This document shows positions 31,418 through 38,454 of a DNA stretch of 40,415 nt, in pieces (within the stretch, counting starts at the first letter, position 1; every line of letters begins with the position of its first letter). Location of the stretch: positions 1-40,415 of IMG/VR virus record IMGVR_UViG_3300049846_001402. One strand, given 5' to 3'. Position numbers and translations under genes: made by a program. The notes under the pieces were generated by a model. That model had not been told where the DNA came from. It was given only the letters and a program-made list of their open reading frames with translations, and did not search any database. The DNA comes from a virus.

Positions 31418-32179
31418 ATGGGGAAACCGAAGGCACATCAAACGAGGAGAATGCTTGTCATTCCGGATGCTCATTTTCCGGACGTAGACAAGCGCGCGTG
31501 GAACACGATGCTTGCAGCTGGTGAGGCTCTAAAGCCCGATACCGTTTGCGTCATCGGCGATTTCTTGGACGGCTATCCGATTAGCTTCCACGCCAAACAC
31601 CCAAGCAAGCGTCGTTCGCTGGCGGCTGAGATTGACTCAGCTAATGGCGGGCTAGATGAGGTGATGGGCATAGGTGCAAAGCGCGTCATCTATTGCGAGG
31701 GGAACCACGAACACCGCCTAGATCGCTACATCGCCGAAAAGTGCCCAGAGCTTTACGGTGTTGTGAGTGACTTGTCAGGGCTTCTGAAAATCCACCAGCG
31801 CAAGGGCTGGGAGTGGCACCCGTACAGGACATTCGTCCGAGTTGGAAAGCTCGTCATTGCTCATGACTTTGGCAAGGCCGGAGCAAATGCGATGCGTGAT
31901 TCTTTGGCAGCGGTAGGTGACAACATTTGCTTTGGCCACACTCACAGGCTCGGGACCTACTACGGCGGAACGATTGATGGCACCACTCACGTCGCGCTCA
32001 ACGTAGGCTGGCTTGGCGACATTAACGCCATCGACTACCGACATAGATTCGAGGCGGCCAAGAACTCGCAACATGGGTTCGGGTGGGTCGAGTTCGATGA
32101 GCGGGGAACGGCATTTTGCCAAGCGATCCCAATCGTAAACGGGAGCGCAATTGTAAACGGGAAGGCGGTGCGAGAGTGA
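31418..32179 (+). CDS. calcineurin-like metallophosphoesterase
   Basis: The 253-residue protein has all conserved metal motifs: D17-x-H19 (PDAH), GDFLD with D48, GNHEH (N96, H97), H149 (IAHD) and GHTH (H174, H176). It likely hydrolyses phosphodiester or phosphomonoester bonds; phage members act on nucleotides or nucleic acids, but the substrate is unknown here. ATG 31418 has no SD; a -10-like TTAGTT/TAGTTT lies 6-7 bases upstream. It is followed by a nucleotide-pool enzyme, so a role in nucleotide metabolism is plausible. Confidence 0.88.
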   Translation: MGKPKAHQTRRMLVIPDAHFPDVDKRAWNTMLAAGEALKPDTVCVIGDFLDGYPISFHAKHPSKRRSLAAEIDSANGGLDEVMGIGAKRVIYCEGNHEHRLDRYIAEKCPELYGVVSDLSGLLKIHQRKGWEWHPYRTFVRVGKLVIAHDFGKAGANAMRDSLAAVGDNICFGHTHRLGTYYGGTIDGTTHVALNVGWLGDINAIDYRHRFEAAKNSQHGFGWVEFDERGTAFCQAIPIVNGSAIVNGKAVRE

Positions 32180-32592
32180 GCTGGCATAGTGAGCTTGAAA
32201 CTTTGACTGATAGCGAGATTCCTCCGGCGCCCAAGACTTCGGCGCTCCCTACCGACTCAAAGGCGCGGAAGGGTGTGCCTCTTTTCTCGGGACTGGACCG
32301 CTATTTCCCGGATGCTTTGGCGGAGGTCGCGCGTCTTTCAAAGCTTGGGAACGATAAACACAATCCGAACCAGCCGCTTCACTGGTCGCGCGAAAAGTCC
32401 AGCGACCACTCCGACTGTATTCGGCGCCACTTGCTAGATGCTCACGAAGAAATGTTTGAGACGCCGTGCGGGGCTACCGTTGGGATAGCGATTGACCACG
32501 ATGACAATGTGCTTCACGCGGTGAAAGTTGCGTGGCGCGCGTTAGCCCATGCTCAGCTTGCGATTGAATCACGACGGAGGGTTGACGAATGA
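32176..32592 (+). CDS. dATP/dGTP diphosphohydrolase-like protein (PF18909/DUF5664)
   Basis: The 138-residue product (GTG 32176, overlapping the previous stop) matches the family core: YFPDALAEVARLSKLGNDKHNPNQPLHW, then S-D-x-x-D-C-I-x-R-H, then 'HAVKVAWRALAHAQLAIE'. The D/H/E positions are the likely metal-binding and catalytic residues. Family members cut dATP or dGTP to monophosphates; some are used in Z-genome (2-aminoadenine) biosynthesis. No PurZ-like gene was seen here, so simple dNTP-pool control or host-nucleotide depletion is as likely. The first 28 residues are variable. Confidence 0.8.
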   Translation: MSWHSELETLTDSEIPPAPKTSALPTDSKARKGVPLFSGLDRYFPDALAEVARLSKLGNDKHNPNQPLHWSREKSSDHSDCIRRHLLDAHEEMFETPCGATVGIAIDHDDNVLHAVKVAWRALAHAQLAIESRRRVDE

Positions 32593-32846
32593 CACCGTCG
32601 GAGCTGACCGAGAAACTGGCCGAGCTTGACCCATGCGGACTGGTTAGCAAGGGAGCCAATCGCGATGAATACGACGGCGAGGCAAAAGAGATTTTGCAGC
32701 AAGTGGAACTTGCGCGCGAGGTCGGCGGATACGTTTCCGTGTCTGATGTTGAGCTTCTTTGCGCGCTAGTTTTTGCGCGATACTTCGGAGACTCCAAGGT
32801 CAAACGCCAATCTTTCTCCGTGTTAGCTCGGGAGATTTTGGCGTGA
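32589..32846 (+). CDS. hypothetical protein
   Basis: The 85-residue, mainly helical acidic protein starts on ATGA with the previous gene. It includes LVSKGANRDEYDGEAKEILQQ and a Leu-rich end. There are no recognised motifs. It belongs to a nucleotide-metabolism group by position, but function cannot be inferred. Confidence 0.55.
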   Translation: MTPSELTEKLAELDPCGLVSKGANRDEYDGEAKEILQQVELAREVGGYVSVSDVELLCALVFARYFGDSKVKRQSFSVLAREILA

Positions 32847-33259
32847 AATTCTCGATCCGTCGCTCGTCTGATTTTGTCAGCATATCGGGCATGGATCTGA
32901 TTTGCTTCCCAGCGGATGAGCCGTATCCAATTGACGATAGCGCGTCATGGTGGACGGCTAAAGACGAAAACGGAAGCTTGGCTGGATATTGTGGGGCCAA
33001 GATATGGCACCCAGACAACGCCGTCTACCTGTGCAGGGCTGGAGTTCTACAGCATGCGCGCGGGAACAAGCTACAGTTGAGAATGATTAAGACTCGCCTA
33101 ACATGGGCAAAAAAAACGGGCCTGTCTCAAGCCATCACATACACGCTCCCGAGCAACCCAGCTTCTTCAAACAACCTGATTAGGTGCGGTTTTGAAACGT
33201 TCGAACCATCATACAAGTGGGGCGGATGCGAGCCAATATACTGGATCAAAAAACTTTGA
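32843..33259 (+). CDS. GNAT-type acetyltransferase
   Basis: The 138-residue product starts at GTG 32843, overlapping the previous stop. The fold is GNAT-like: strands with AGYCGAKIWHPDNAVYLCRAGVLQ, then acetyl-CoA loop and helix 'ARGNKLQLRMIKTRLTWAKK', and the last helix/strand with 'NPASSNNLIRCGFETFEP'. The P-loop-like A-R-G-N-K-L-Q is a weaker form of Q/R-x-x-G-x-G/A. It probably transfers an acetyl group to a small molecule or protein; substrate unknown. Confidence 0.75.
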   Translation: MKFSIRRSSDFVSISGMDLICFPADEPYPIDDSASWWTAKDENGSLAGYCGAKIWHPDNAVYLCRAGVLQHARGNKLQLRMIKTRLTWAKKTGLSQAITYTLPSNPASSNNLIRCGFETFEPSYKWGGCEPIYWIKKL

Positions 33260-33310
33260 GTTGGCTTCGATATCGTCTCTGTTCCCTAGTAAAAGCATTC
33301 GCGTTATATT

Positions 33311-33320
33311 GTGTTAGTAT
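33311..33320 (+). promoter_or_regulatory. -10 motif before the 856-residue gene
   Basis: GTGTTAGTAT fits GYGYTARYAT (TG-T-TAGTAT). It ends 12 bases before ATG 33333, in the only non-coding gap of this stretch (33260-33332). No SD and no good -35 box. Confidence 0.45.
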
Positions 33321-33332
33321 CGTGCGGCACAC

Positions 33333-35903
33333 ATGGCTGACAATACCTCAGTAAACACTAACACCGGGGCAAGCGGAGCGACTAACGTAGACGTCGCAAC
33401 GGACGTGATCGGTGGCGTCGCGTACCAGCGTGTTAAGCCTGCCGTGGGCGTTGACGGCGTAGCGGTGGACGTCAGCGCATCAAACCCCATGCCGGTCACT
33501 GACGCGGCGGCCGAAGCTTCTCTCGCGAGCATTGATGCAAAGAACCCCGCGCTGGTTTCGGGTCGAGTGCCTGTTGACGGTAGCGGCGTTACTCAACCAG
33601 TGAGCGGTACGGTAGCGGTGTCCGGCACTGTGCCCGTGAGCGCGGCTTCGCTACCACTGCCAACGGGTGCGGCGACTAGCGCATTACAGACGAGCGGGAA
33701 CGCATCCCTGTCTAGCATTGATACCAAGACTCCGTCCCTTGGCCAATCGACGATGGCGGGCTCGCAGCCAGTCGCTATTGCATCAAACCAAACGGCGATC
33801 CCCGTCAGTGACAACGGCGGATCGCTCACTGTTGATGGTACCGTGTCGGTGTCCGGGTCCGTTTCTGTCACGGGTCCACTGACCGACTCGCAGCTTCGGG
33901 CTTCAGCTGTGCCAGTCTCGGCCGCTTCGTTGCCGCTGCCAACCGGCGCCGCTACTGAGACAACGCTTTCGGCGATCAATACTAAGCTCCCGTCGCTCAC
34001 TAACGGCTCGCAGCCCGTTCAGATTACCGCGCTGAGCTATCCGTCCAGCACGGGAAACAACACAACGACTCAGCTAGGATCTGGCGCGACGTTCACAGGG
34101 ACGATCGAGGACATTCAGCTACTCCAAGCGGCCCAGGTCATGGTCACGTGCGACCAGCCATATACGATAATCGTCGAGCAGTTCATTGACGCGGCAGGCA
34201 CGAAAAAAGTCAGCAAGGATTCCGACTACACGTTCACGCGCGCCGCTGGGGTCCCGACTAATGAGAACATCACTCTTCCGGGTAACTATTTTCGAATCAA
34301 GTTAACGAACACGGGCGGTTCTGCGACCACGACGCTACAGCTCGCTACGACGTTCGGGATAATGAACACGACGCCTTACACGACGTCGAATCTCGGAAAC
34401 TATAAGACCGCTCTGAATGAGGTTGGCGGATCTGCTCTCTCCCTCGGTCAAACGACCATGGTCGCGAGCCTGCCTGTAACGATTGCCAGCAATCAAAGCA
34501 ACTTGCCGATGAACCTCGCCCAGGTAAACGGGGCGTCTATCTCGCTCGGTCAAGCATCATCGGCAAATTCAATCCCGGTAAGCCTCCCGAACGATCTAAC
34601 CGTTGGGGCCGCGGCAAGCATCGCGGCGATTAACACTGACCTCCTGACCGGCAACGCTTCGGGCTGGTACGACGCGGCGGCGTTTCATTCGGTAGCGATC
34701 CAAATCATCGGCAGCGCTGGCATCTCAGCGGGCGCTATTATTTTTGAGCACACGAACGACACTACAGCGGCCGCATCCGGCAACGTGTGGGCGGTCGAGG
34801 AAGATACGTCGCTCACGCCGACGCCTCAAATCGCGGCCATCACCATCGCGGCGAGCGCCACTCGCATGTTCCGCGCTCCCGTTGTCGCTCGCTATGTGCG
34901 AGTTCGTGTCTCGACTGGATTCGCGGGAGGCACGGTGCAGGCTGTGGCCGTGTTCTCCGAGCTCCCCTACTCGCGCATGGTGCAGACAGTGCATCAGGCC
35001 ACGGCTGCAAACTTAAACGCCACGGTTACAGCTACGAACTTGAGCTGCAACGTTGCACAGGTTGCCGGACAGGTCCCGCTTAACCCGGTAGCCAACGGCT
35101 CGACTAACAGAGCGCTAATAGCTGGCATTGCGACGGCCATCAGCAATACCGACCAAAACGCTACGGCATACGCCGGAACTGGTCGCGTAAACGGCACAGT
35201 GGTGGCCGCTGCAACGGGCGCGGGTGGCGCAGTAATCACGGCAGAAATCAACCTTTCGGCGCTTACTCTGGGCGCAGCGACTCAAATCGTTTTCATTCTC
35301 CAGGAGTCGAATGGTGGAACTAACTTCACCGACATTTGGGTGAGCGATCCGGTGGCAGCAACGGGCATCATTCGCGTCCCGCCCATCCCGGTCGGCGGTC
35401 GTCGCCGTTGGTGCGCTCACTCAGTCGGTGGCGCATCGACTACCGTTACCGCAACGATAACGACGCTAGAACTTCCTCCAGGTTCCTACCCGTGGACTCG
35501 GCAATTCCGCGACTCATACGCGGCAACAGCTGCATTTGCCACGGTTATAAACTCGGCAACGCAAACCGCGAGCACGTTCGGAGCGGCAACAGCGCTGACC
35601 GCGACGACTCAAGCGACTTCGTGGAGCGTAGTCGAGGGGTGCAAAGTGATCACTGCTCACCTAACGCTAGGCGGCGCGCCAACGGTTACGACTCAACCGG
35701 TGATTTCTCTGGAAGTATCAAACGATTTGTCCAACGGATTCGTGCCAGCTGGCGCGACAATGACAGCGGCCGGAAACGGAACTTACTCCGTTTCGGTATC
35801 TAACGTTTCTTACCGATATGCTCGACTTCGAGTAACTACCGCGGCGGCCTACTCGGCTGGCGCTTACACGATTTCCAGCGTTGGTTTGCAGGGCGTGAAC
35901 TAA
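33333..35903 (+). CDS. large repetitive virion protein (fibre or head-fibre)
   Basis: The 856-residue protein is built of repeats. The first 230 residues have repeated S-A-A-S-L-P-L-P-T-G-A-A-T and V-S-G-T/S-V strings. The segment L-G-Q-x-T-M-A-x-S-x-P-V-x-I-A-S-N-Q occurs twice (near residues 136 and 372), with a looser third copy soon after. The rest has several beta-sandwich domains; the 'RYVRVRVS' and 'YRYARLRV' ends match the fold of the 8539 protein. Such proteins are frequent in metagenomic phages and are probably fibres. It is the largest protein of the window. No SD; a -10 motif lies 12 bases upstream. Confidence 0.7.
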   Translation: MADNTSVNTNTGASGATNVDVATDVIGGVAYQRVKPAVGVDGVAVDVSASNPMPVTDAAAEASLASIDAKNPALVSGRVPVDGSGVTQPVSGTVAVSGTVPVSAASLPLPTGAATSALQTSGNASLSSIDTKTPSLGQSTMAGSQPVAIASNQTAIPVSDNGGSLTVDGTVSVSGSVSVTGPLTDSQLRASAVPVSAASLPLPTGAATETTLSAINTKLPSLTNGSQPVQITALSYPSSTGNNTTTQLGSGATFTGTIEDIQLLQAAQVMVTCDQPYTIIVEQFIDAAGTKKVSKDSDYTFTRAAGVPTNENITLPGNYFRIKLTNTGGSATTTLQLATTFGIMNTTPYTTSNLGNYKTALNEVGGSALSLGQTTMVASLPVTIASNQSNLPMNLAQVNGASISLGQASSANSIPVSLPNDLTVGAAASIAAINTDLLTGNASGWYDAAAFHSVAIQIIGSAGISAGAIIFEHTNDTTAAASGNVWAVEEDTSLTPTPQIAAITIAASATRMFRAPVVARYVRVRVSTGFAGGTVQAVAVFSELPYSRMVQTVHQATAANLNATVTATNLSCNVAQVAGQVPLNPVANGSTNRALIAGIATAISNTDQNATAYAGTGRVNGTVVAAATGAGGAVITAEINLSALTLGAATQIVFILQESNGGTNFTDIWVSDPVAATGIIRVPPIPVGGRRRWCAHSVGGASTTVTATITTLELPPGSYPWTRQFRDSYAATAAFATVINSATQTASTFGAATALTATTQATSWSVVEGCKVITAHLTLGGAPTVTTQPVISLEVSNDLSNGFVPAGATMTAAGNGTYSVSVSNVSYRYARLRVTTAAAYSAGAYTISSVGLQGVN

Positions 35904-35904
35904 C

Positions 35905-36087
35905 ATGTCGCTCCTATTATTGCTTCGCTCATGGTTCAGTGGTGGACCACAAGAGATTGGCCCACCGCCACTGGTATTGTGTACAGTTTCAACTGGTCCA
36001 CAAATCACGGTTGAGCTTGAGTCAGCTCCCGAGATTACTTGCACGGTGCAAAGTGGGCCACAAATCGAAGTCCGTTTAGCGAGCTAA
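35905..36087 (+). CDS. small repeat-containing beta protein
   Basis: The 60-residue product starts with a hydrophobic segment (MSLLLLLRSWF) and ends with two similar units, GPQITVELESAPEITCTV and GPQIEVRL. It starts one base after the previous stop. It probably associates with the neighbouring fibre protein. Not recognised. Confidence 0.55.
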   Translation: MSLLLLLRSWFSGGPQEIGPPPLVLCTVSTGPQITVELESAPEITCTVQSGPQIEVRLAS

Positions 36088-36090
36088 CAA

Positions 36091-36438
36091 ATGGCAAACA
36101 TCAGAGCAGAAATTGGCCGAAGCGGCGGACCCTGGACGTTTACTCTTGTCCCCGATGTAGACTTTGGCACGCTTGATTTGAGCACGAGCACGCTCACCTT
36201 TTCGCTCTATCCAAAGAACTCAACCACAGCGGCGCTAACGCTAACTCAGGCTAGCCCCACGGTGACTGTGAACGCGAGTGCGAAGACGATCAAGGTCTTC
36301 ATGACTCCTGTGCAAGTTTCAGCACTGAGCGCCGGGCAGTATCGCTACGTCCTCAATATCGTCACCGCTGATACCCAATCGCCGCAACTAAACGGCGCCG
36401 GTAGTGGCGTGCTCACTGTTATCGATCCGAGGGTTTGA
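36091..36438 (+). CDS. small Ig-like structural protein (BppU N-domain-like)
   Basis: The 115-residue product has the layout of small Ig-like phage proteins: GGPWTFTLVPDVDFGTLDLSTSTLTFSLYPK, then 'VSALSAGQYRYVLNIVTADTQ' and a final 'GVLTVIDPR'. This resembles the N-terminal domain of baseplate upper proteins and other fibre-adaptor domains. It is the last gene of the plus strand block, and its 3' end overlaps a minus-strand gene by 20 bases. No transcription terminator is visible at the convergence. Confidence 0.6.
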   Translation: MANIRAEIGRSGGPWTFTLVPDVDFGTLDLSTSTLTFSLYPKNSTTAALTLTQASPTVTVNASAKTIKVFMTPVQVSALSAGQYRYVLNIVTADTQSPQLNGAGSGVLTVIDPRV

Positions 36439-36811
36439 CGTCACGCTTACCAGTGCCGTTGCAATCACCACACGATACCCACTCACCCTCGTATTGACAA
36501 CACCCTGGAACAACACCAAAACCACGGCACTCCTGGCACGCCAGAACGTGCCTTGTTGGATTGTGACCGGCCGCCCACCAGTGGAGAAGCAGCGCTGACT
36601 GTTCAGTCGCAATCTCTCTATTGACATCAGCGTCCCCAATTGTTCCCCACCCGCCGCAATCTTCACACGGCTTTTGACGGTCTACTGAAAAGACACCCTT
36701 ACACGCGGGGCACACTTGAACCTTCTCAATCCTTCGCTGAACAAGACTCACAAATAACAACGCTACTTCGTCAGCGCTCACCGTGTTAGTGTTAAACCGT
36801 CTCACTCCCAC
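36419..36811 (-). CDS. DnaJ-type zinc-finger protein
   Basis: The 130-residue protein has four CxxCxG motifs: C34-C37 (CPACKG), C49-C52 (CEDCGGWG), C92-C95 (CQECRGFG) and C114-C117 (CGDCNGTG). This is the pattern of the DnaJ cysteine-rich region (two zinc sites), with an unusual 39-residue helical insert between motifs 2 and 3. No J domain is present. It may bind unfolded protein or nucleic acid. GTG 36811 overlaps the preceding gene's end by ten bases; GTG 36805 or 36781 are alternatives. Confidence 0.75.
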   Translation of the reverse strand: MGVRRFNTNTVSADEVALLFVSLVQRRIEKVQVCPACKGVFSVDRQKPCEDCGGWGTIGDADVNREIATEQSALLLHWWAAGHNPTRHVLACQECRGFGVVPGCCQYEGEWVSCGDCNGTGKRDVKPSDR

Positions 36812-37323
36812 CCCAGTTCCAGGAGCGCCACTTCCGGTGAATCCTTCAGTTTGAGAACAGCCTCAGCTAGGATTTGTGGAACGCGAGCACGCGGGGAACC
36901 GAGTAGGAGTGCAACGGTATCAGCGTCAACCGGGATCCCATCTTCAACCATATCAAGCGCGCAACAGTCCCTAGTTTTTCCTTCAAGTCTAGCTGTGAAT
37001 GCCGCCATCATCTCGGAGTCTGGACGATGTGCAAGCCCTCGCCCGAATAGATGCATGGTGCACATGATATGCGGACACATGAGCTTCCCTTCGCGGCGCT
37101 CCCTGATCATGGGCAAACATCCGTGCCGAGTTTGAGGAGTTCCGAATCTCCTGAACTCAAAAAAGATTTTCCCTAGCGCTAATTGTTGCTGAACGTAGGC
37201 GCGCGCAGTTTCGCGCTCGTCAACGTCTGGCTTTGGTTTTCTGGCTTTCTTTTTGCGCTTCTTTGCCACCGCCTCGGGATCTCGATGCGTCCACTCGTCA
37301 CCCAGTAGCGATGGGTTTTTCAT
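36802..37323 (-). CDS. sigma-factor region 4-like DNA-binding protein
   Basis: The 173-residue protein has a basic N-terminus (KKRKKKARKPKP), a metal-ligand-like site (CPHIMC at 83-88) and C120-C121. A C-terminal HTH follows at about 131-160 (PVDADTVALLLGSPRARVPQILAEAVLKLK). The order 'C-P-x-x-x-C-x-x-H-L', 'C-A-L-D', then a T-L-E-E-V-G-x-L-x-G-x-x-R-x-R-V-x-Q-I-like helix pair is that of a conserved phage/bacterial family whose HTH resembles sigma70 region 4, which contacts the -35 box. A regulator of phage transcription is a reasonable hypothesis. Coupled to neighbours by overlaps. Confidence 0.7.
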   Translation of the reverse strand: MKNPSLLGDEWTHRDPEAVAKKRKKKARKPKPDVDERETARAYVQQQLALGKIFFEFRRFGTPQTRHGCLPMIRERREGKLMCPHIMCTMHLFGRGLAHRPDSEMMAAFTARLEGKTRDCCALDMVEDGIPVDADTVALLLGSPRARVPQILAEAVLKLKDSPEVALLELGWE

Positions 37324-37535
37324 CCCGCGTACTCCACGATGGCGCCGGGCAGGCCCTTAGCCCATTCACGGAGTGAGTGTTCGTCGCTGGATTGCGCAAT
37401 GACAACGCCGTCAATATGCGCAACCCATGGCCGGTGAAGCACCCCTGGCGCCGTGGCCTCTAGCGCTTCGATTGCCAGTTTCTTTTCGTATGCCGCAATC
37501 TGACGCGGCGACATGTGTTTAATTGAGTGACTCAT
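37320..37535 (-). CDS. small hypothetical protein
   Basis: The 71-residue helical product starts on ATG 37535 inside the end of the previous gene (17-base overlap). It contains SPRQIAAYEKKLAIEALEATAPG and a short hydrophobic strand (WVAHIDGVVIA). No family is recognised. It belongs to the minus-strand early operon. Confidence 0.5.
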   Translation of the reverse strand: MSHSIKHMSPRQIAAYEKKLAIEALEATAPGVLHRPWVAHIDGVVIAQSSDEHSLREWAKGLPGAIVEYAG

Positions 37536-37728
37536 CTAATAGATCCCCGTCCGATAGTGCCACAAGTTGATCTGTCGCGTCAAGCGCGCACTCGTAAATC
37601 GACTCTGAGAAATCCACCGCTTGGTCCCTTGTCAGCGCGACAACATTGTCGCCAATCTTGAGAATCACACACCCACCCTTTGCCATGATCTCCATGTAAG
37701 CTCCCCGCTTTCGTTGTTTTCCAAACAT
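37519..37728 (-). CDS. small hypothetical protein
   Basis: The 69-residue product runs from ATG 37728 (GTG 37731 is possible; ATG 37695 has a better GGGGAG site and would shorten it by 11 residues). It has strands (CVILKIGDNVVALT) and an acidic end. A -10-like TGG-TAGCGT lies six bases before ATG 37728, without a -35 box. No family is recognised. Confidence 0.45.
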   Translation of the reverse strand: MFGKQRKRGAYMEIMAKGGCVILKIGDNVVALTRDQAVDFSESIYECALDATDQLVALSDGDLLDESLN

Positions 37729-38447
37729 CACACCACGCTACCATATTGGCGCTCCTCATGTGCTAACTGTGAGGATGCGACACGGGGCGGCCCCGGCTGT
37801 CGTGCCTCCCTCCCCTCCTCCTCCGATAGCACAGAGCGGCCGCCCCGTTGCGCATTTTCACACTTCAGCGCAGGCAAACATGATGGGAAAAAGAGCCCGG
37901 ACTGAGCGGCTCTGATGTTATCCTTTGCGCAAGCTCTGCAAACGTGCGGCTTTCCGGCTTGCTTTACCATCCTGGACCTGTCGCTCGCCTTGCGCCTAGC
38001 CCATGTGATGCCGCGCTCGTGGGTTCTTCCGCACTCGCATTTCAAGATCACGAACTTGCGACTCTTCACAGCCACCAGCGACGATCCGTCAAGCGGTCCA
38101 AGCGCAGAAATCGCCTTATCAAATTCACTCATTTGCGGCGCGACCGGTTTTAGCAATTTTCTTGACTCAGCAATTTTAGAGCGAGATCGGTAGCACGACA
38201 GGCACATGACCGCACGCGATCCACGCTCTGCTCCGCATGCACAGTAGTGCTTCTTGGCATTACCTTGGACGCTAAGCCTTGACCTTGCATGGCACAGCTT
38301 GCAAAGCTTAGCTCCCCGGCTCATTTCTCCTCCGCATGAGCAGAACACTCGCGCGGCCTTCACTCGTTTCTCGGCGTCGCACCTGAAACACTCAAAAGAG
38401 TTTTTTGATTTCTCTCTTCCGCATGAGCAATGGTAGCGTTTAATCAC
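37728..38447 (-). CDS. four-zinc-ribbon protein with an anomalous C-terminus
   Basis: The 239-residue ORF has a GTG start seven bases from a consensus-spaced promoter. It carries four zinc ribbons: C7/C9/C20/C23, C36/C38/C49/C52, C69/C71/C82/C85 and C137/C139/C170/C173, each CxCG...CxxC. The fourth is wider, after a linker. Such arrays suggest nucleic-acid binding. The part after residue about 178 differs: it reads through a terminator hairpin and a GC-rich inverted repeat and is Glu/Arg/Pro-rich without metal sites. The functional protein may end earlier, or a frameshift or missing stop has extended the ORF. The next gene starts on its stop. Confidence 0.7.
   Translation of the reverse strand: MIKRYHCSCGREKSKNSFECFRCDAEKRVKAARVFCSCGGEMSRGAKLCKLCHARSRLSVQGNAKKHYCACGAERGSRAVMCLSCYRSRSKIAESRKLLKPVAPQMSEFDKAISALGPLDGSSLVAVKSRKFVILKCECGRTHERGITWARRKASDRSRMVKQAGKPHVCRACAKDNIRAAQSGLFFPSCLPALKCENAQRGGRSVLSEEEGREARQPGPPRVASSQLAHEERQYGSVV
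37775..37855. repeat. GC-rich hairpin with an SD-like/G-quadruplex-like loop
   Basis: Arms at 37775-37792 and 37838-37855 match in 16 of 18 bases, including a perfect 11-bp core (ACGGGGCGGCC/GGCCGCCCCGT). The 45-base loop holds a pyrimidine run at 37805-37824 on the plus strand, i.e. six G-tracts (GG A GG A GG A GGGG A GGG A GG) on the minus strand. As minus-strand RNA the loop would show repeated AGGAGG, the anti-16S-tail complement. Confidence 0.75.
37888..37913 (-). terminator. intragenic intrinsic terminator
   Basis: Minus strand: AGAGCC (37913-37908), ten-base loop, GGCTCT (37897-37892), then TTTT. It falls about 180 codons into the zinc-ribbon ORF, just after the fourth ribbon. Short stem, good T-tract. 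Confidence 0.55.
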
Positions 38448-38454
38448 AAGAACA

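Noticed and set aside
36411-36440. Bidirectional terminator at the convergence of the two blocks
   Set aside because: No inverted repeat with flanking A/T tracts is visible; the two coding regions simply overlap by 20 bases.
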